Below, one piece after another: positions 20,159-29,051 of a DNA stretch of 43,904 nt. A program made the translations under genes and the position numbers. The notes below the pieces were generated by a model that saw only the letters and a program-made list of their open reading frames with translations, was not told where the DNA came from and searched no databases. Every line of letters starts with the position of its first letter. The first letter of the stretch is position 1. Source of the DNA: Spirochaetota bacterium (GTDB lineage Bacteria > Spirochaetota > UBA4802 > JAKQUI01); contig JAKQUI010000035.1 in assembly GCA_029562645.1 (NCBI GenBank), positions 1 to 43,904 on the forward strand, read 5' to 3'.

Positions 20159-21013
20159 ATGAACAGATTCGGAGTGCTCCTTAAGGCAGGAAGAGAGGCG
20201 CTTTCCCTGACCATTCGTGACGTGGAAGCCAGCACCGGCATATCGAACGCCTACCTCAGCCAGATGGAGAATGGCTACGTGAAGCGTCCCGCGCTGGAAA
20301 AGCTTAAACTGCTCGGCGACTTGTACCATATACCCTACGAGGTCCTCATGACGCACACCGGGTTCCCGCTCCCCGATTACGGTCTGTTGCCGAATGCCGA
20401 TCAGGAGCGGCATGCGATTCTGATCATAGATGATAGCGCAAATGACCGCGAGCTGTACCGCACCTACCTCGAGAACGCGCGCGATGTCAATTTTGAAATA
20501 CACCAGGCTGCCTCCGGCGAGGAGGGATTGCGATTGATGGTATCGATCCGACCCGATTGCGCCTTGCTGGACTACCGGCTTCCCGACATCGACGGTATCG
20601 AGGTACTCGAGCGGCTCAAAAAAAACAAGCAGGTCTGCGATATCCCCGTTGCCATCATTACCGGCCAGGGCAGCGAGGAGGTGGCCGTGCAGGCGATCAA
20701 GCTGGGCGCCATCAACTACCTTGTCAAGGGCGATATCACCGACGAGCGGCTCGTATCGGTCGCCCTCCAGGGGGTGCAGAGGGGGAAGCTCAAGGCGGGT
20801 ATTCGAGAACGCATGCGGGCGAAGGGCGGGCAGGTGATTGACGCGGATGAATACATCTCCGGTGCAATCACAACCATTGATGCGCTTGTAGAACGCGTCC
20901 AGGTGAAATCGAATGCATTGAAAGATGATCCCGACCTTGCCGCCGCCAGGAGCGGGTTGGCCGAACTTTTGCGGTATGTCAGGAATGAAAAACACGTTCA
21001 GGATTTCTCCTGA
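20159..21013 (+). CDS. XRE-family HTH fused to a response-regulator receiver
   Basis: The 284-residue protein has an N-terminal XRE/Cro-type helix-turn-helix (residues about 5-65, with VEASTGISNAYLSQMENG as the recognition unit). A CheY-like receiver follows (about 85-205), with acidic pocket D91-D92, phospho-acceptor D138 in LLDYRLPDIDG, T168 and K190 (LVKGD). A helical C-terminal part of about 80 residues follows. The order HTH-then-receiver is the reverse of common response regulators. The ATG at 20159 is preceded by AGAGGG; the frame is open 17 codons further but without a site. It heads the signalling cluster and is the only DNA-binding protein in it, so it is the likely transcriptional output. 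Confidence 0.9.
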   Translation: MNRFGVLLKAGREALSLTIRDVEASTGISNAYLSQMENGYVKRPALEKLKLLGDLYHIPYEVLMTHTGFPLPDYGLLPNADQERHAILIIDDSANDRELYRTYLENARDVNFEIHQAASGEEGLRLMVSIRPDCALLDYRLPDIDGIEVLERLKKNKQVCDIPVAIITGQGSEEVAVQAIKLGAINYLVKGDITDERLVSVALQGVQRGKLKAGIRERMRAKGGQVIDADEYISGAITTIDALVERVQVKSNALKDDPDLAAARSGLAELLRYVRNEKHVQDFS

Positions 21014-21086
21014 TGGCGGCGTGAGCGCAACGCCGGGAGCGTCGCTTGAGCGGCGAAGTATCGAACGAGGAATGGGCGGACAAAAT

Positions 21087-23273
21087 ATGATCGGCAGGTG
21101 CAAAACTTTGAGATTACCCGGCATTAAAGGCTTTCGATGGATTTTTTTTCTTATCTGGACCGGCGGTGTCACGGGATCGTTCGCGTGGAATGTCATGCAT
21201 CAAAGACAAGCCATCTTCGCTCAGGCACGCATGCGCGCGGAACTCGCCCTTCAAAAAGATATCGTTTATCGGAAATGGGCAGCCTCGAAAGGCGGTGTGT
21301 ACGTCCTTGCGTCAACCACCGCCCCAAATCCATACCTGAAAGGTTCCGACAGGGATATCGCAACAACCCAGGGGCATTACCTCACTTTGGTGAATCCCGC
21401 CTACATGACCCGGCAGGTCAACGAGATGGCTCGAAAGGCAGGATTTGACTTCGGCAATATCACGAGCCTCAAGCCGTTGCGCCCGGAGAATCTTCCCGAT
21501 GCATGGGAGAGGGAGGCATTGCAACGCTTCGATAAAGGAATCAAGGAGGTGGCGTCCCTGGATGTCGTTTCCGGAAGGGAAAGCTTTCGCCTGATGATTC
21601 CCTTTGTCGTGGAGGCGAGCTGCCTGAAATGCCACGAGTCTCAGGGGTATGCCCTGGGTGAGATACGGGGCGGTATAAGTTCTTCAATAGATATGCAGCC
21701 CCTGTTCACGCTCGAGCGGACCATCCAGCAGCGTCTTTTGATCGCTCACATCGGCATTTGGCTGCTGGGCATCGGGGGGATCGCGTTTGCCGTCAATCGA
21801 TTGTCCGCGAATATGGAACAGGTCAGGATTTCGGAACAACGGGCGATGGAGGAGCGCGACAGGGCCCAGAGCTATCTCAATATCGTGGCGGAGATCATAG
21901 TCTCCCTGGACGCCTGCGGGAATATCACCCTGCTTAACGATAGCGGGCACCGGCTGCTGGGGTACGAGCCCGGCGTTCTCATCGGGAAGAACTGGTTCGA
22001 TACATGCATACCGGAAAATACGCGGGAGGAGGAGATGGCGGAGTATTTTGCGACGTTGATGCGGGGGAAAGACGACCTGTCAAGTTACGAAAATCCGGTA
22101 TTGGTAAACGGCGGAGCCGTGCGGATGATCTCCTGGCGTAATGCGTTGCTTCGTGGCGATGCGGGAGAATGCACCGGCCTCCTGTCTTCCGGTATTGACA
22201 TTACCGAACGTGCGAGGGCGGAGGTCGCGCTTCTGGACAGCGAAGAGCGATATGCGATGATTCTTGCCGCGGTAAATGACGGGTTCTGGGACTGGGATGT
22301 CCCAAGCGGCATGGCGTTCTTCAGCCCCCTCTACTACTCGTTGCTCGGCTACGACAATGAGGAGTTTCCCGCCACCTACGCGTCATGGCGGTTGCTTGTT
22401 CATCCGGATGATATCGATCGTGTCGAGCGCGATCTCTCGCAGAGTATTGAAACCGGCAAGGGATTCTCCATCGACCTCCGTATGCGGATGAAATCCGGCG
22501 AGTGGAGATGGGTATGCACCAGGGGCAAGACCGTCGCCTGGGACCAGCGGAACAAGGTTCGGCGCATGGTGGGAACCCTGACTGATATCACTGAGCGTAA
22601 GCAAGCCGAGGAATATCTCGGCGCTCTGTCTTGCGAGCGCGAACTTCTCCTACGCGAGGTGCATCACCGTATTAAGAACAACATGTCCATGATCGCGAGC
22701 CTCCTTTCGCTTCAGGCATCGCGGGTGTCCGATCCTTCGTCCGCGTTCGCATTGAACGACTCCCGTGGCAGGGTGATCAGCATGGCCGTGATCTATGACC
22801 TGCTGTATAAAACGAGCGATTTCAGATATGTTCCCGTCAGAGAATACCTCGGCAGGATCGTGGACGGCATTACCGCATCGTTGCCCTCCATCCCGGGGGT
22901 TGCGGTGGAAAAGCGGATCGATGATTTTGTCATGGATTCGAAGATTCTTTTTCCGATCGGCATCATCATTAACGAGCTGGTAACCAACGCGTTCAAGTAC
23001 GCGTTCCCGGACGACAGAAGCGGGATGATTGCCATCGCGGTGGCGCGTCTGCCGGAAAACCGCGTAGAAATAACCGTTCGCGACGACGGCGTTGGCATCC
23101 CCGATTCGGTAATGAGTAACGGCCACACCGGTTTTGGAATGGAGCTGGTGGCGCTCCTAGTTAAGCAGATCCGGGGATCGTTCGAATGCGTTCGCGAAGG
23201 CGGGACGGTTTTTCGGATTGGTTTTCAGTACGTCGCGGGAGAAGGCAATGACGACGTTTTAAACGGTGAGTGA
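21087..23273 (+). CDS. Haem-binding sensor histidine kinase (DUF3365-PAS-PAS-HisKA_2)
   Basis: This is a membrane sensor kinase of about 728 residues. One transmembrane helix (about 17-36) is followed by a periplasmic DUF3365/Tll0287-like domain with a c-type haem site C179-L-K-C182-H183 (VEASCLKCHESQGYALGEIRGG), then a second helix (about 217-238) and two PAS domains (about 255-380 and 385-515). The kinase core is HWE/HisKA_2 type: LLLREVHHRIKNNMSMIASLL, with the phospho-histidine near 526, and HATPase motifs NELVTNAFKYAF and DDGVGIP. A haem outside the membrane suggests sensing of redox state, oxygen or nitric oxide. The start is uncertain: ATG 21087 has a weak GGGCGGA upstream, and ATG 21072 is possible. 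Confidence 0.9.
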   Translation: MIGRCKTLRLPGIKGFRWIFFLIWTGGVTGSFAWNVMHQRQAIFAQARMRAELALQKDIVYRKWAASKGGVYVLASTTAPNPYLKGSDRDIATTQGHYLTLVNPAYMTRQVNEMARKAGFDFGNITSLKPLRPENLPDAWEREALQRFDKGIKEVASLDVVSGRESFRLMIPFVVEASCLKCHESQGYALGEIRGGISSSIDMQPLFTLERTIQQRLLIAHIGIWLLGIGGIAFAVNRLSANMEQVRISEQRAMEERDRAQSYLNIVAEIIVSLDACGNITLLNDSGHRLLGYEPGVLIGKNWFDTCIPENTREEEMAEYFATLMRGKDDLSSYENPVLVNGGAVRMISWRNALLRGDAGECTGLLSSGIDITERARAEVALLDSEERYAMILAAVNDGFWDWDVPSGMAFFSPLYYSLLGYDNEEFPATYASWRLLVHPDDIDRVERDLSQSIETGKGFSIDLRMRMKSGEWRWVCTRGKTVAWDQRNKVRRMVGTLTDITERKQAEEYLGALSCERELLLREVHHRIKNNMSMIASLLSLQASRVSDPSSAFALNDSRGRVISMAVIYDLLYKTSDFRYVPVREYLGRIVDGITASLPSIPGVAVEKRIDDFVMDSKILFPIGIIINELVTNAFKYAFPDDRSGMIAIAVARLPENRVEITVRDDGVGIPDSVMSNGHTGFGMELVALLVKQIRGSFECVREGGTVFRIGFQYVAGEGNDDVLNGE

Positions 23274-23297
23274 TTCGCATCGAAGGCGGTACAGGCA

Positions 23298-26200
23298 ATG
23301 AACTGGCAGCACATCACCTACTTCATTTCCATCATCATCGCGGTCGCGGTGATGGGATTCATCGCGTGGTATTCCCGGAAGCGGCGGGATACCGTCGCCG
23401 GGGCCGGCGTGTATCAGTGGATCGCGTTTCTGGCCAGCCTCCTGTCCATCTTCCAGGGATTGTCGATGATCGGTTTCTCGTCGGAGTGGGCCCGCTTCTG
23501 GTACGACATGCGGATCGTGTGCTTCGCTGTGATACCGGTGCTCTGGCTGGTATTCGTACTATACTTTGTCGGGAAATCCGAATGGATTTCGAAAGTACGT
23601 ATCGCCGTGCTCTTCATTATTCCTGTTGTAACGCAGGTAATGCTCTGGACGAACGATATGCACGGGCTGTGGGTGATTCATAACGTGAGTTTCCGATCGG
23701 CGGGTCCGTTTTTCATTCCTGTATTAGAGTCTCGAGTTCCCGGTCCGTGGTTCGTGGTGCATAACATCTATACCTACGGGATGATGATGGTGGGATTCGT
23801 CATTCTCTTCGTTTTGTCAGTACGCCTGCAAAGCCTGTACCGGGGGCAGGTTGTCGCACTCGGCACCGGTACGCTCATTATGATGATCGGAGCCCTGGTC
23901 CCCACGCTCAACCTTTTCCCGGGCATGGAGCTCAATCCGCTGCCGCAATGCTTCGCGATCGGCTCGCTTGTAATCGCCTGGGGCCTCTATCGCCACCAAT
24001 TCCTTGTCGCATCGCCGAAATATGATGATGACAAACGAATACCGGGCGTGATCGTCATGCTGTTCGTTATTGTAACCGTCGGTATTCTCTCGGTGGGATT
24101 TCTCTATTACCGGCAGCATCAAAATCAATTCAGGGCCGAGGTGGGGCGCACGCTCTCCTCCATTGCCGAGCTCAAAGTGAGCGAGTTGGTGCAGTGGAGA
24201 AAGGAGCGGCTGGCCGACGCCGATTCTTTGCATGGGAATATCGCTTTTGCCAACCTCATGCGGCGGATTATATCCAATCCGGCTGACGGCGACGCGTACA
24301 GGCAGATGCGCACCTGGCTCGAAAAAATACGGGCATCCTATCGGTATGATCATGTCGTTCTGCTCGATGTGCGGGGAACGGCCCGGTTGTCAGTACCGCA
24401 ATCCGTCGAACCGTTGTGCGCGAATGTACGGCAGCAGACGGCGGAGATCATGCGTACGGGCAGGATCACCTTCCTCGATTTTCACCAGGAGGCGCCGGGG
24501 AAGCCGATCCACCTTGCTGTTGTCGTGCCGATAGTCGAGCAGGGGCACCCGATGGGCCTTGTCGCGCTGTTCATCGATCCCACCGCCTATCTCTTTCCGT
24601 TGCTCAATCGCTGGCCCACGCCCAGTCGAACCGCCGAGACGCTGCTCGTCCGCCGCGACGGCAATGACGTTTTGTTTTTAAATGAGCTTCGTTTCCGAAA
24701 AAACACCGCCCTAAGCCTCCGCATTCCGCTGGTCGATGAAAGAGTCCCGGCCGTGATGGCAGCGCTGGGGCGCGAAGGCGTGGTGGAGGGCATCGATTAC
24801 CGGGGTGTGCCGGTTGCCGCCGCAATCCGCGCCGTTCCCGGTTCACCATGGGTCATGGTCGCCCGCATGGACCTTGCGGAGGTGTATGCGCCGCTGCGGG
24901 AGTGGCTGTGGCTGATGATCGTTCTCGTATGCGCGATTCTCGCGGGAGCAGGATCGGGCGTCTGGTTGATCTGGCGCAGGCAGAGCGACCGTGCGTTAAA
25001 GGAGAAGGTGGAGACCGCGGAGCTTCTTCGCGCTTCGGAAAACCGATATCGCCGCCTTTTTGAGTCGGCCAAGGACGGGATTCTCATCCTCGATGTCGTG
25101 ACGGGAATGATCGTGGATGTGAACCCTTATATGATCGAGATGCTTGGTTTTTCGCAAGAGCAGTTCCGGGAGAAAACGATCTGGGACATCGGATTTCTCG
25201 GGGACATCATCCCCAATAAAGAAAAATTTCGGGAATTACAGGAAAAGGGATATGTGCGATATGAAGGCCTGCCGCTGGAAACCTCGGATGGTCGCAGAAT
25301 CGACGTGGAATTCATTAGTAACGTATATGAGATCGCCCGGGGTAAGGTGATCCAGTGCAACATCAGGGATATCTCGGAAAGAATCAGAATGCAAAGGGCC
25401 CTGCTGGGGGTCACCTCGCACCAGGAGGCCCTGCTGTCGGCCATACCGGACATCGTCATGGAGGTCGACGTCAACAAGGTGTATACGTGGAGCAACGGGC
25501 CGGGATTTGAGTTTTTCGGCGACGATGTCATCGGCAGGGAGGCGGCCTATTATTTCGAAGGTGAACAGGATACGTACCGATCGGTGCAGCCGCTGTTCAA
25601 CGGCGCAGAAGAAACGATCTACCTCGAGAGCTGGCAACGGCGCAGGGACGGGGAGCGGCGACTGCTCGCCTGGTGGTGCAGGGTCCTCAAGGATGAGTTC
25701 GGGAAGGTTACCGGGGCCCTCTCGTCGGCCCGGGATGTCACTGAAAGCAGGCAGGCGGAAGAGGCGATCAGGGAAAGCGAAGACAAGTTCCGCGGCATAT
25801 TCGATGGTTCAACCGTGGGGAAGTCGCTTACCGCACCCGATGGTACATTGCTGAAGGTGAACCGGGCCTTCGCCGACATGCTGGGCTATTCTATCGAAGA
25901 AATGCAACAGGTCAATTTCGCCGAGATAACCCACCCCGACGACGTGGCGGAAAGCCGCGAGTGCATCCGCTGTTTGCTCGCCAATGAAAAAGAGGTGTAC
26001 CGGATGGAGAAGCGGTATTTCGGCAGGGATGGCGGAACCGTGTGGGCGGACGTGAGCACCCGTCTGCACCGCTTGGCTAATGGAACGCCGGAGTATTTCA
26101 TCACCAGCATCGTCAATATCACTCAACGGAAGCAGGCCGAGGAAGCCCTGCGACAAAGCGAACAAAAGCTCCGACGGTTTTATGATTCCGGTCTTATCGG

Positions 26201-27287
26201 GGTTATTTATTGGAACATGGATGGTAAAATCATCGATGCCAACGATAAATTCCTGGAGATGGTTGGGTACACGCGCGCAGAACTTGAAGCAGGCATGATC
26301 GACTGGATTGGCATGACACCTGCGGAATTCAGCCATCTCGATGAGGCCTCGGTAGCGGAGCTCAAGACCTCGGGAATCAACCGAACACCCTTCGAAAAGG
26401 AGTACATGCGTAAAGACGGCACCCGTCTGCCTATCGTTATTGCTGGTGCCATGCTGGATGATGCGCGATTCAACGGGGTCGCGTTCCTTTTGGATATTTC
26501 CGAACGCAAACGCTCCGAAGAAGACCGTAGGCATTTCATCGAAGAGCTGGTGCGCTCCAACGTGGAGCTCCAGCAGTTCGCCTACGTGGCATCGCACGAC
26601 CTGCAGGAGCCGCTGCGCATGATCTCGAGCTATCTCCAGCTCATTGAGAAACGGTACAAGGACCGGCTGGATGCCGACGCAAACGATTTTATCAACTTCG
26701 CCGTGGACGGGGCCAGCCGCCTGCAGTCGCTCATCAGCGGACTGCTGGAATTTTCCCGGGTGAAGTCGCATGGGAGCTCTTTCGGCAGGGTGGATGTGAA
26801 ATCGGTTTTGGATAATCTGCGCCGCGACCTGACAATGGCCATCGGGGATACGGGTGCGGTCATTGAATACGGTGATATGCCCGTTATAACGGCGGATGGG
26901 GCTCAGATATCCCGTCTCTTCCTGAACCTGATCCAGAATGCCATCAAGTTCAGACATGTGGGGACGATCCCGCAGGTGGTCATATCCTCGGAAAAACGGG
27001 GCAATGATCATGTTTTCAGCATACGCGATAACGGTCTGGGGATCGAGGACCAGTATTTCGAGCGCATTTTCGTCATTTTTCAACGGCTTCACGGAAGGGA
27101 GGAATATCCGGGAACGGGTATCGGGCTTGCGATATGCAAGCGGATTGTCGAACGCCACGGCGGGAGGATATGGGTCGAATCAAAATTCGGCGAGGGATCG
27201 ACGTTCCATTTCAGCATCCCTGACGTGTCGCAGGGTGGAAAGCGGGGTTACCGTGATTATATGCAGCAGGAGGTGCGACATGAATGA
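23298..27287 (+). CDS. Giant 7TM/Cache/multi-PAS sensor histidine kinase
   Basis: The 1329-residue hybrid sensor starts with a seven-helix membrane module of the histidine-kinase 7TM type (about 5-225). A further helix (about 245-265), an extracytoplasmic Cache-like region (about 270-520) and another helix (about 525-550) follow. Four PAS units lie between about 575 and 1080 (joined by ITQRKQAEE and ISERKRSEED linkers). The kinase core is HisKA with H1100 in ASHDLQEPLRMI, then HATPase with NLIQNAIKF, RDNGLGI and GTGIGLAICKRIVERHGG, the phytochrome-type arrangement. No receiver is attached. Its 3' end overlaps the next gene by eight bases, a single-domain receiver that is its most likely partner. 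Confidence 0.93.
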   Translation: MNWQHITYFISIIIAVAVMGFIAWYSRKRRDTVAGAGVYQWIAFLASLLSIFQGLSMIGFSSEWARFWYDMRIVCFAVIPVLWLVFVLYFVGKSEWISKVRIAVLFIIPVVTQVMLWTNDMHGLWVIHNVSFRSAGPFFIPVLESRVPGPWFVVHNIYTYGMMMVGFVILFVLSVRLQSLYRGQVVALGTGTLIMMIGALVPTLNLFPGMELNPLPQCFAIGSLVIAWGLYRHQFLVASPKYDDDKRIPGVIVMLFVIVTVGILSVGFLYYRQHQNQFRAEVGRTLSSIAELKVSELVQWRKERLADADSLHGNIAFANLMRRIISNPADGDAYRQMRTWLEKIRASYRYDHVVLLDVRGTARLSVPQSVEPLCANVRQQTAEIMRTGRITFLDFHQEAPGKPIHLAVVVPIVEQGHPMGLVALFIDPTAYLFPLLNRWPTPSRTAETLLVRRDGNDVLFLNELRFRKNTALSLRIPLVDERVPAVMAALGREGVVEGIDYRGVPVAAAIRAVPGSPWVMVARMDLAEVYAPLREWLWLMIVLVCAILAGAGSGVWLIWRRQSDRALKEKVETAELLRASENRYRRLFESAKDGILILDVVTGMIVDVNPYMIEMLGFSQEQFREKTIWDIGFLGDIIPNKEKFRELQEKGYVRYEGLPLETSDGRRIDVEFISNVYEIARGKVIQCNIRDISERIRMQRALLGVTSHQEALLSAIPDIVMEVDVNKVYTWSNGPGFEFFGDDVIGREAAYYFEGEQDTYRSVQPLFNGAEETIYLESWQRRRDGERRLLAWWCRVLKDEFGKVTGALSSARDVTESRQAEEAIRESEDKFRGIFDGSTVGKSLTAPDGTLLKVNRAFADMLGYSIEEMQQVNFAEITHPDDVAESRECIRCLLANEKEVYRMEKRYFGRDGGTVWADVSTRLHRLANGTPEYFITSIVNITQRKQAEEALRQSEQKLRRFYDSGLIGVIYWNMDGKIIDANDKFLEMVGYTRAELEAGMIDWIGMTPAEFSHLDEASVAELKTSGINRTPFEKEYMRKDGTRLPIVIAGAMLDDARFNGVAFLLDISERKRSEEDRRHFIEELVRSNVELQQFAYVASHDLQEPLRMISSYLQLIEKRYKDRLDADANDFINFAVDGASRLQSLISGLLEFSRVKSHGSSFGRVDVKSVLDNLRRDLTMAIGDTGAVIEYGDMPVITADGAQISRLFLNLIQNAIKFRHVGTIPQVVISSEKRGNDHVFSIRDNGLGIEDQYFERIFVIFQRLHGREEYPGTGIGLAICKRIVERHGGRIWVESKFGEGSTFHFSIPDVSQGGKRGYRDYMQQEVRHE

Positions 27288-27726
27288 TGCAATCAAGCCG
27301 ATCGACATTCTTATTGTCGAGGACAGTGAGGGGGACGTTCGGCTCATACGGGAGGCGTTGAAGGAGGGCAAGATCAGCAACCAGCTGTCTGTCGCGAAAG
27401 ACGGCGTGGAAGCAATGAACTTTTTACTTAGGCGGGGGAGCCACACCGGAGCCTCGCGCCCCGATCTCATCCTGCTGGACCTCAATCTGCCGAAAAAGGA
27501 CGGCCGGGAGGTTTTGGCGGAAATAAAGGGTAACGATGAATTGCGGCGCATACCGGTGGTCATACTCACCACGTCGAGCGCCGATGCCGACGTGTTGAAA
27601 AGCTACGACCTTCATGCGAACTGCTATATCGTAAAACCATTGGACCTGGATCAGTTTATCCGGGTGGTGAGGTCAATTGAGTCGTTCTGGCTTACTATCG
27701 TGAAACTGCCCAATGGGGAGAAATAG
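27280..27726 (+). CDS. Single-domain response regulator (Rcp1-like)
   Basis: The 148-residue CheY-like receiver has no output domain. It has ILIVEDSEGDVRLI, phospho-acceptor D67 in LILLDLNLPKKDG, the conserved Thr in VILTTSS and Lys in YIVKPLDL. This SEGDVRLIREAL type is the Rcp1-like class that usually works with phytochrome-like kinases having the SHDLQEPL H-box, as in the gene immediately upstream. The chosen ATG overlaps that gene by eight bases. It may shuttle phosphate to other members of the cluster. Confidence 0.93.
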   Translation: MNDAIKPIDILIVEDSEGDVRLIREALKEGKISNQLSVAKDGVEAMNFLLRRGSHTGASRPDLILLDLNLPKKDGREVLAEIKGNDELRRIPVVILTTSSADADVLKSYDLHANCYIVKPLDLDQFIRVVRSIESFWLTIVKLPNGEK

Positions 27727-27727
27727 T

Positions 27728-29032
27728 ATGGCGACCGAGACCATGGACATCCTGCTCGTCGAAGACAATCCGGGCGACGCGCGCCTCATCCAGGAGATGC
27801 TGAAGGAGGGCAGGCTTGCGGGCAGCGAGGTCGATGTTGTGGAGCGGTTGGACGCGGCACTACGCCGCGCCGGGGAACGGAGATTTGGCGCCATCATTCT
27901 GGATCTTAACCTTCCGGATTCCACGGGCCTTGATACGCTCGACCGCATCGTGGCCGCAACCGGCGGCATGATCCCGGTGATCATTCTCACGGGATTAAAC
28001 GACGAGGTGATGGGCGAATCCTCCATCAATCGCGGCGCGGATGATTACCTTGTCAAGGGGGACGTCACGCTATCGCAACTGGCGCGCTCCCTGCGGTACG
28101 CTGTTGAGCGCAAGAGAATGGCGCGGGAACTCGCCGAGCGCGAGGAGCGGTACCGTGCCCTGGTGGAGCACCAGGGGGACGCGGTGTGCCGCTGGCTTCC
28201 CGATACCACGCTTACCTATGTGAACGGCGCCTATTGCGCGCTCACGGGCGTGTCCCGCGAGCACGCGGCAGGACGCCGATGGATCGATTTTGTACCCGCC
28301 GAGGACCGGGAGGCGGTGCTGTCCTTTTATTGCGACCTCCCCGACGGTTTGGATGTCTATACCTTTGAGCATCGGGTGATGACACCCTCGGGCGTCAATC
28401 GCTGGATTTTCTGGTCGGACGTTCCCATCAGGTCGGTCAACGGGAACATCGTCGAGTTTCAGTCCGTTGGCCGTGACATAACCGAGCGCAAAGAGGCCGA
28501 GGATCTGCTCACGAGTAATTTTACCCTGCTGCGGATTGCCGGGGAAACGGCGAAGTTCGGCGGATGGCGGGTGGACATTGCCAGCGGCATTATTTTTTGG
28601 TCGGATGAGGTTGCCGCCATTCATGAAATGCCGAGCGGATATTGCCCTTCCGTGAATGAGGGGATTGACTTTTACGCGCCTGAATGGAGGGACATGATTA
28701 CGAGGATTTTTACCGATTGCGCCGTAAAGGGCATACCCTATGACGAGGAAATGGAAATCATCACCGCGAAAGGCAATCGGGTGTGGGTGAGAACGATTGG
28801 TGAGGCGGTACGGGATACAAATGGGAAAATAATACAAGTTCAGGGATCGTTTCAGGATATCACCGAGCGCAAAAGGATAGAAGAAAAAACCATGGCCCAG
28901 CTCGAAGAGCTTCGCCGCTGGCACGAGGCCATGCTTGACCGTGAGGAGCGTGTTATTGAACTCAAGCGCGAGGTAAACGATCTACTCAAGCGTTTGGGCG
29001 AACCGGCGCGCTACAGGAGCGTTGAGGAGTGA
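27728..29032 (+). CDS. Receiver-PAS-PAS signalling protein without kinase domain
   Basis: The 434-residue cytoplasmic protein has a receiver (residues about 6-125; D59 in IILDLNLPDSTG, K in YLVKGD), then two PAS domains (about 140-255 and 270-385), and ends in a coiled-coil (EELRRWHEAMLDREERVIELKREVNDLLKRLG). That ending is often the linker before a kinase core, but here the gene stops. It may act as a regulatory or scaffold subunit that dimerises with a kinase of the cluster. GGGGAG precedes the ATG at 27728. Confidence 0.88.
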   Translation: MATETMDILLVEDNPGDARLIQEMLKEGRLAGSEVDVVERLDAALRRAGERRFGAIILDLNLPDSTGLDTLDRIVAATGGMIPVIILTGLNDEVMGESSINRGADDYLVKGDVTLSQLARSLRYAVERKRMARELAEREERYRALVEHQGDAVCRWLPDTTLTYVNGAYCALTGVSREHAAGRRWIDFVPAEDREAVLSFYCDLPDGLDVYTFEHRVMTPSGVNRWIFWSDVPIRSVNGNIVEFQSVGRDITERKEAEDLLTSNFTLLRIAGETAKFGGWRVDIASGIIFWSDEVAAIHEMPSGYCPSVNEGIDFYAPEWRDMITRIFTDCAVKGIPYDEEMEIITAKGNRVWVRTIGEAVRDTNGKIIQVQGSFQDITERKRIEEKTMAQLEELRRWHEAMLDREERVIELKREVNDLLKRLGEPARYRSVEE

Positions 29033-29051
29033 AAATGGGAGGCGGCGGTCT

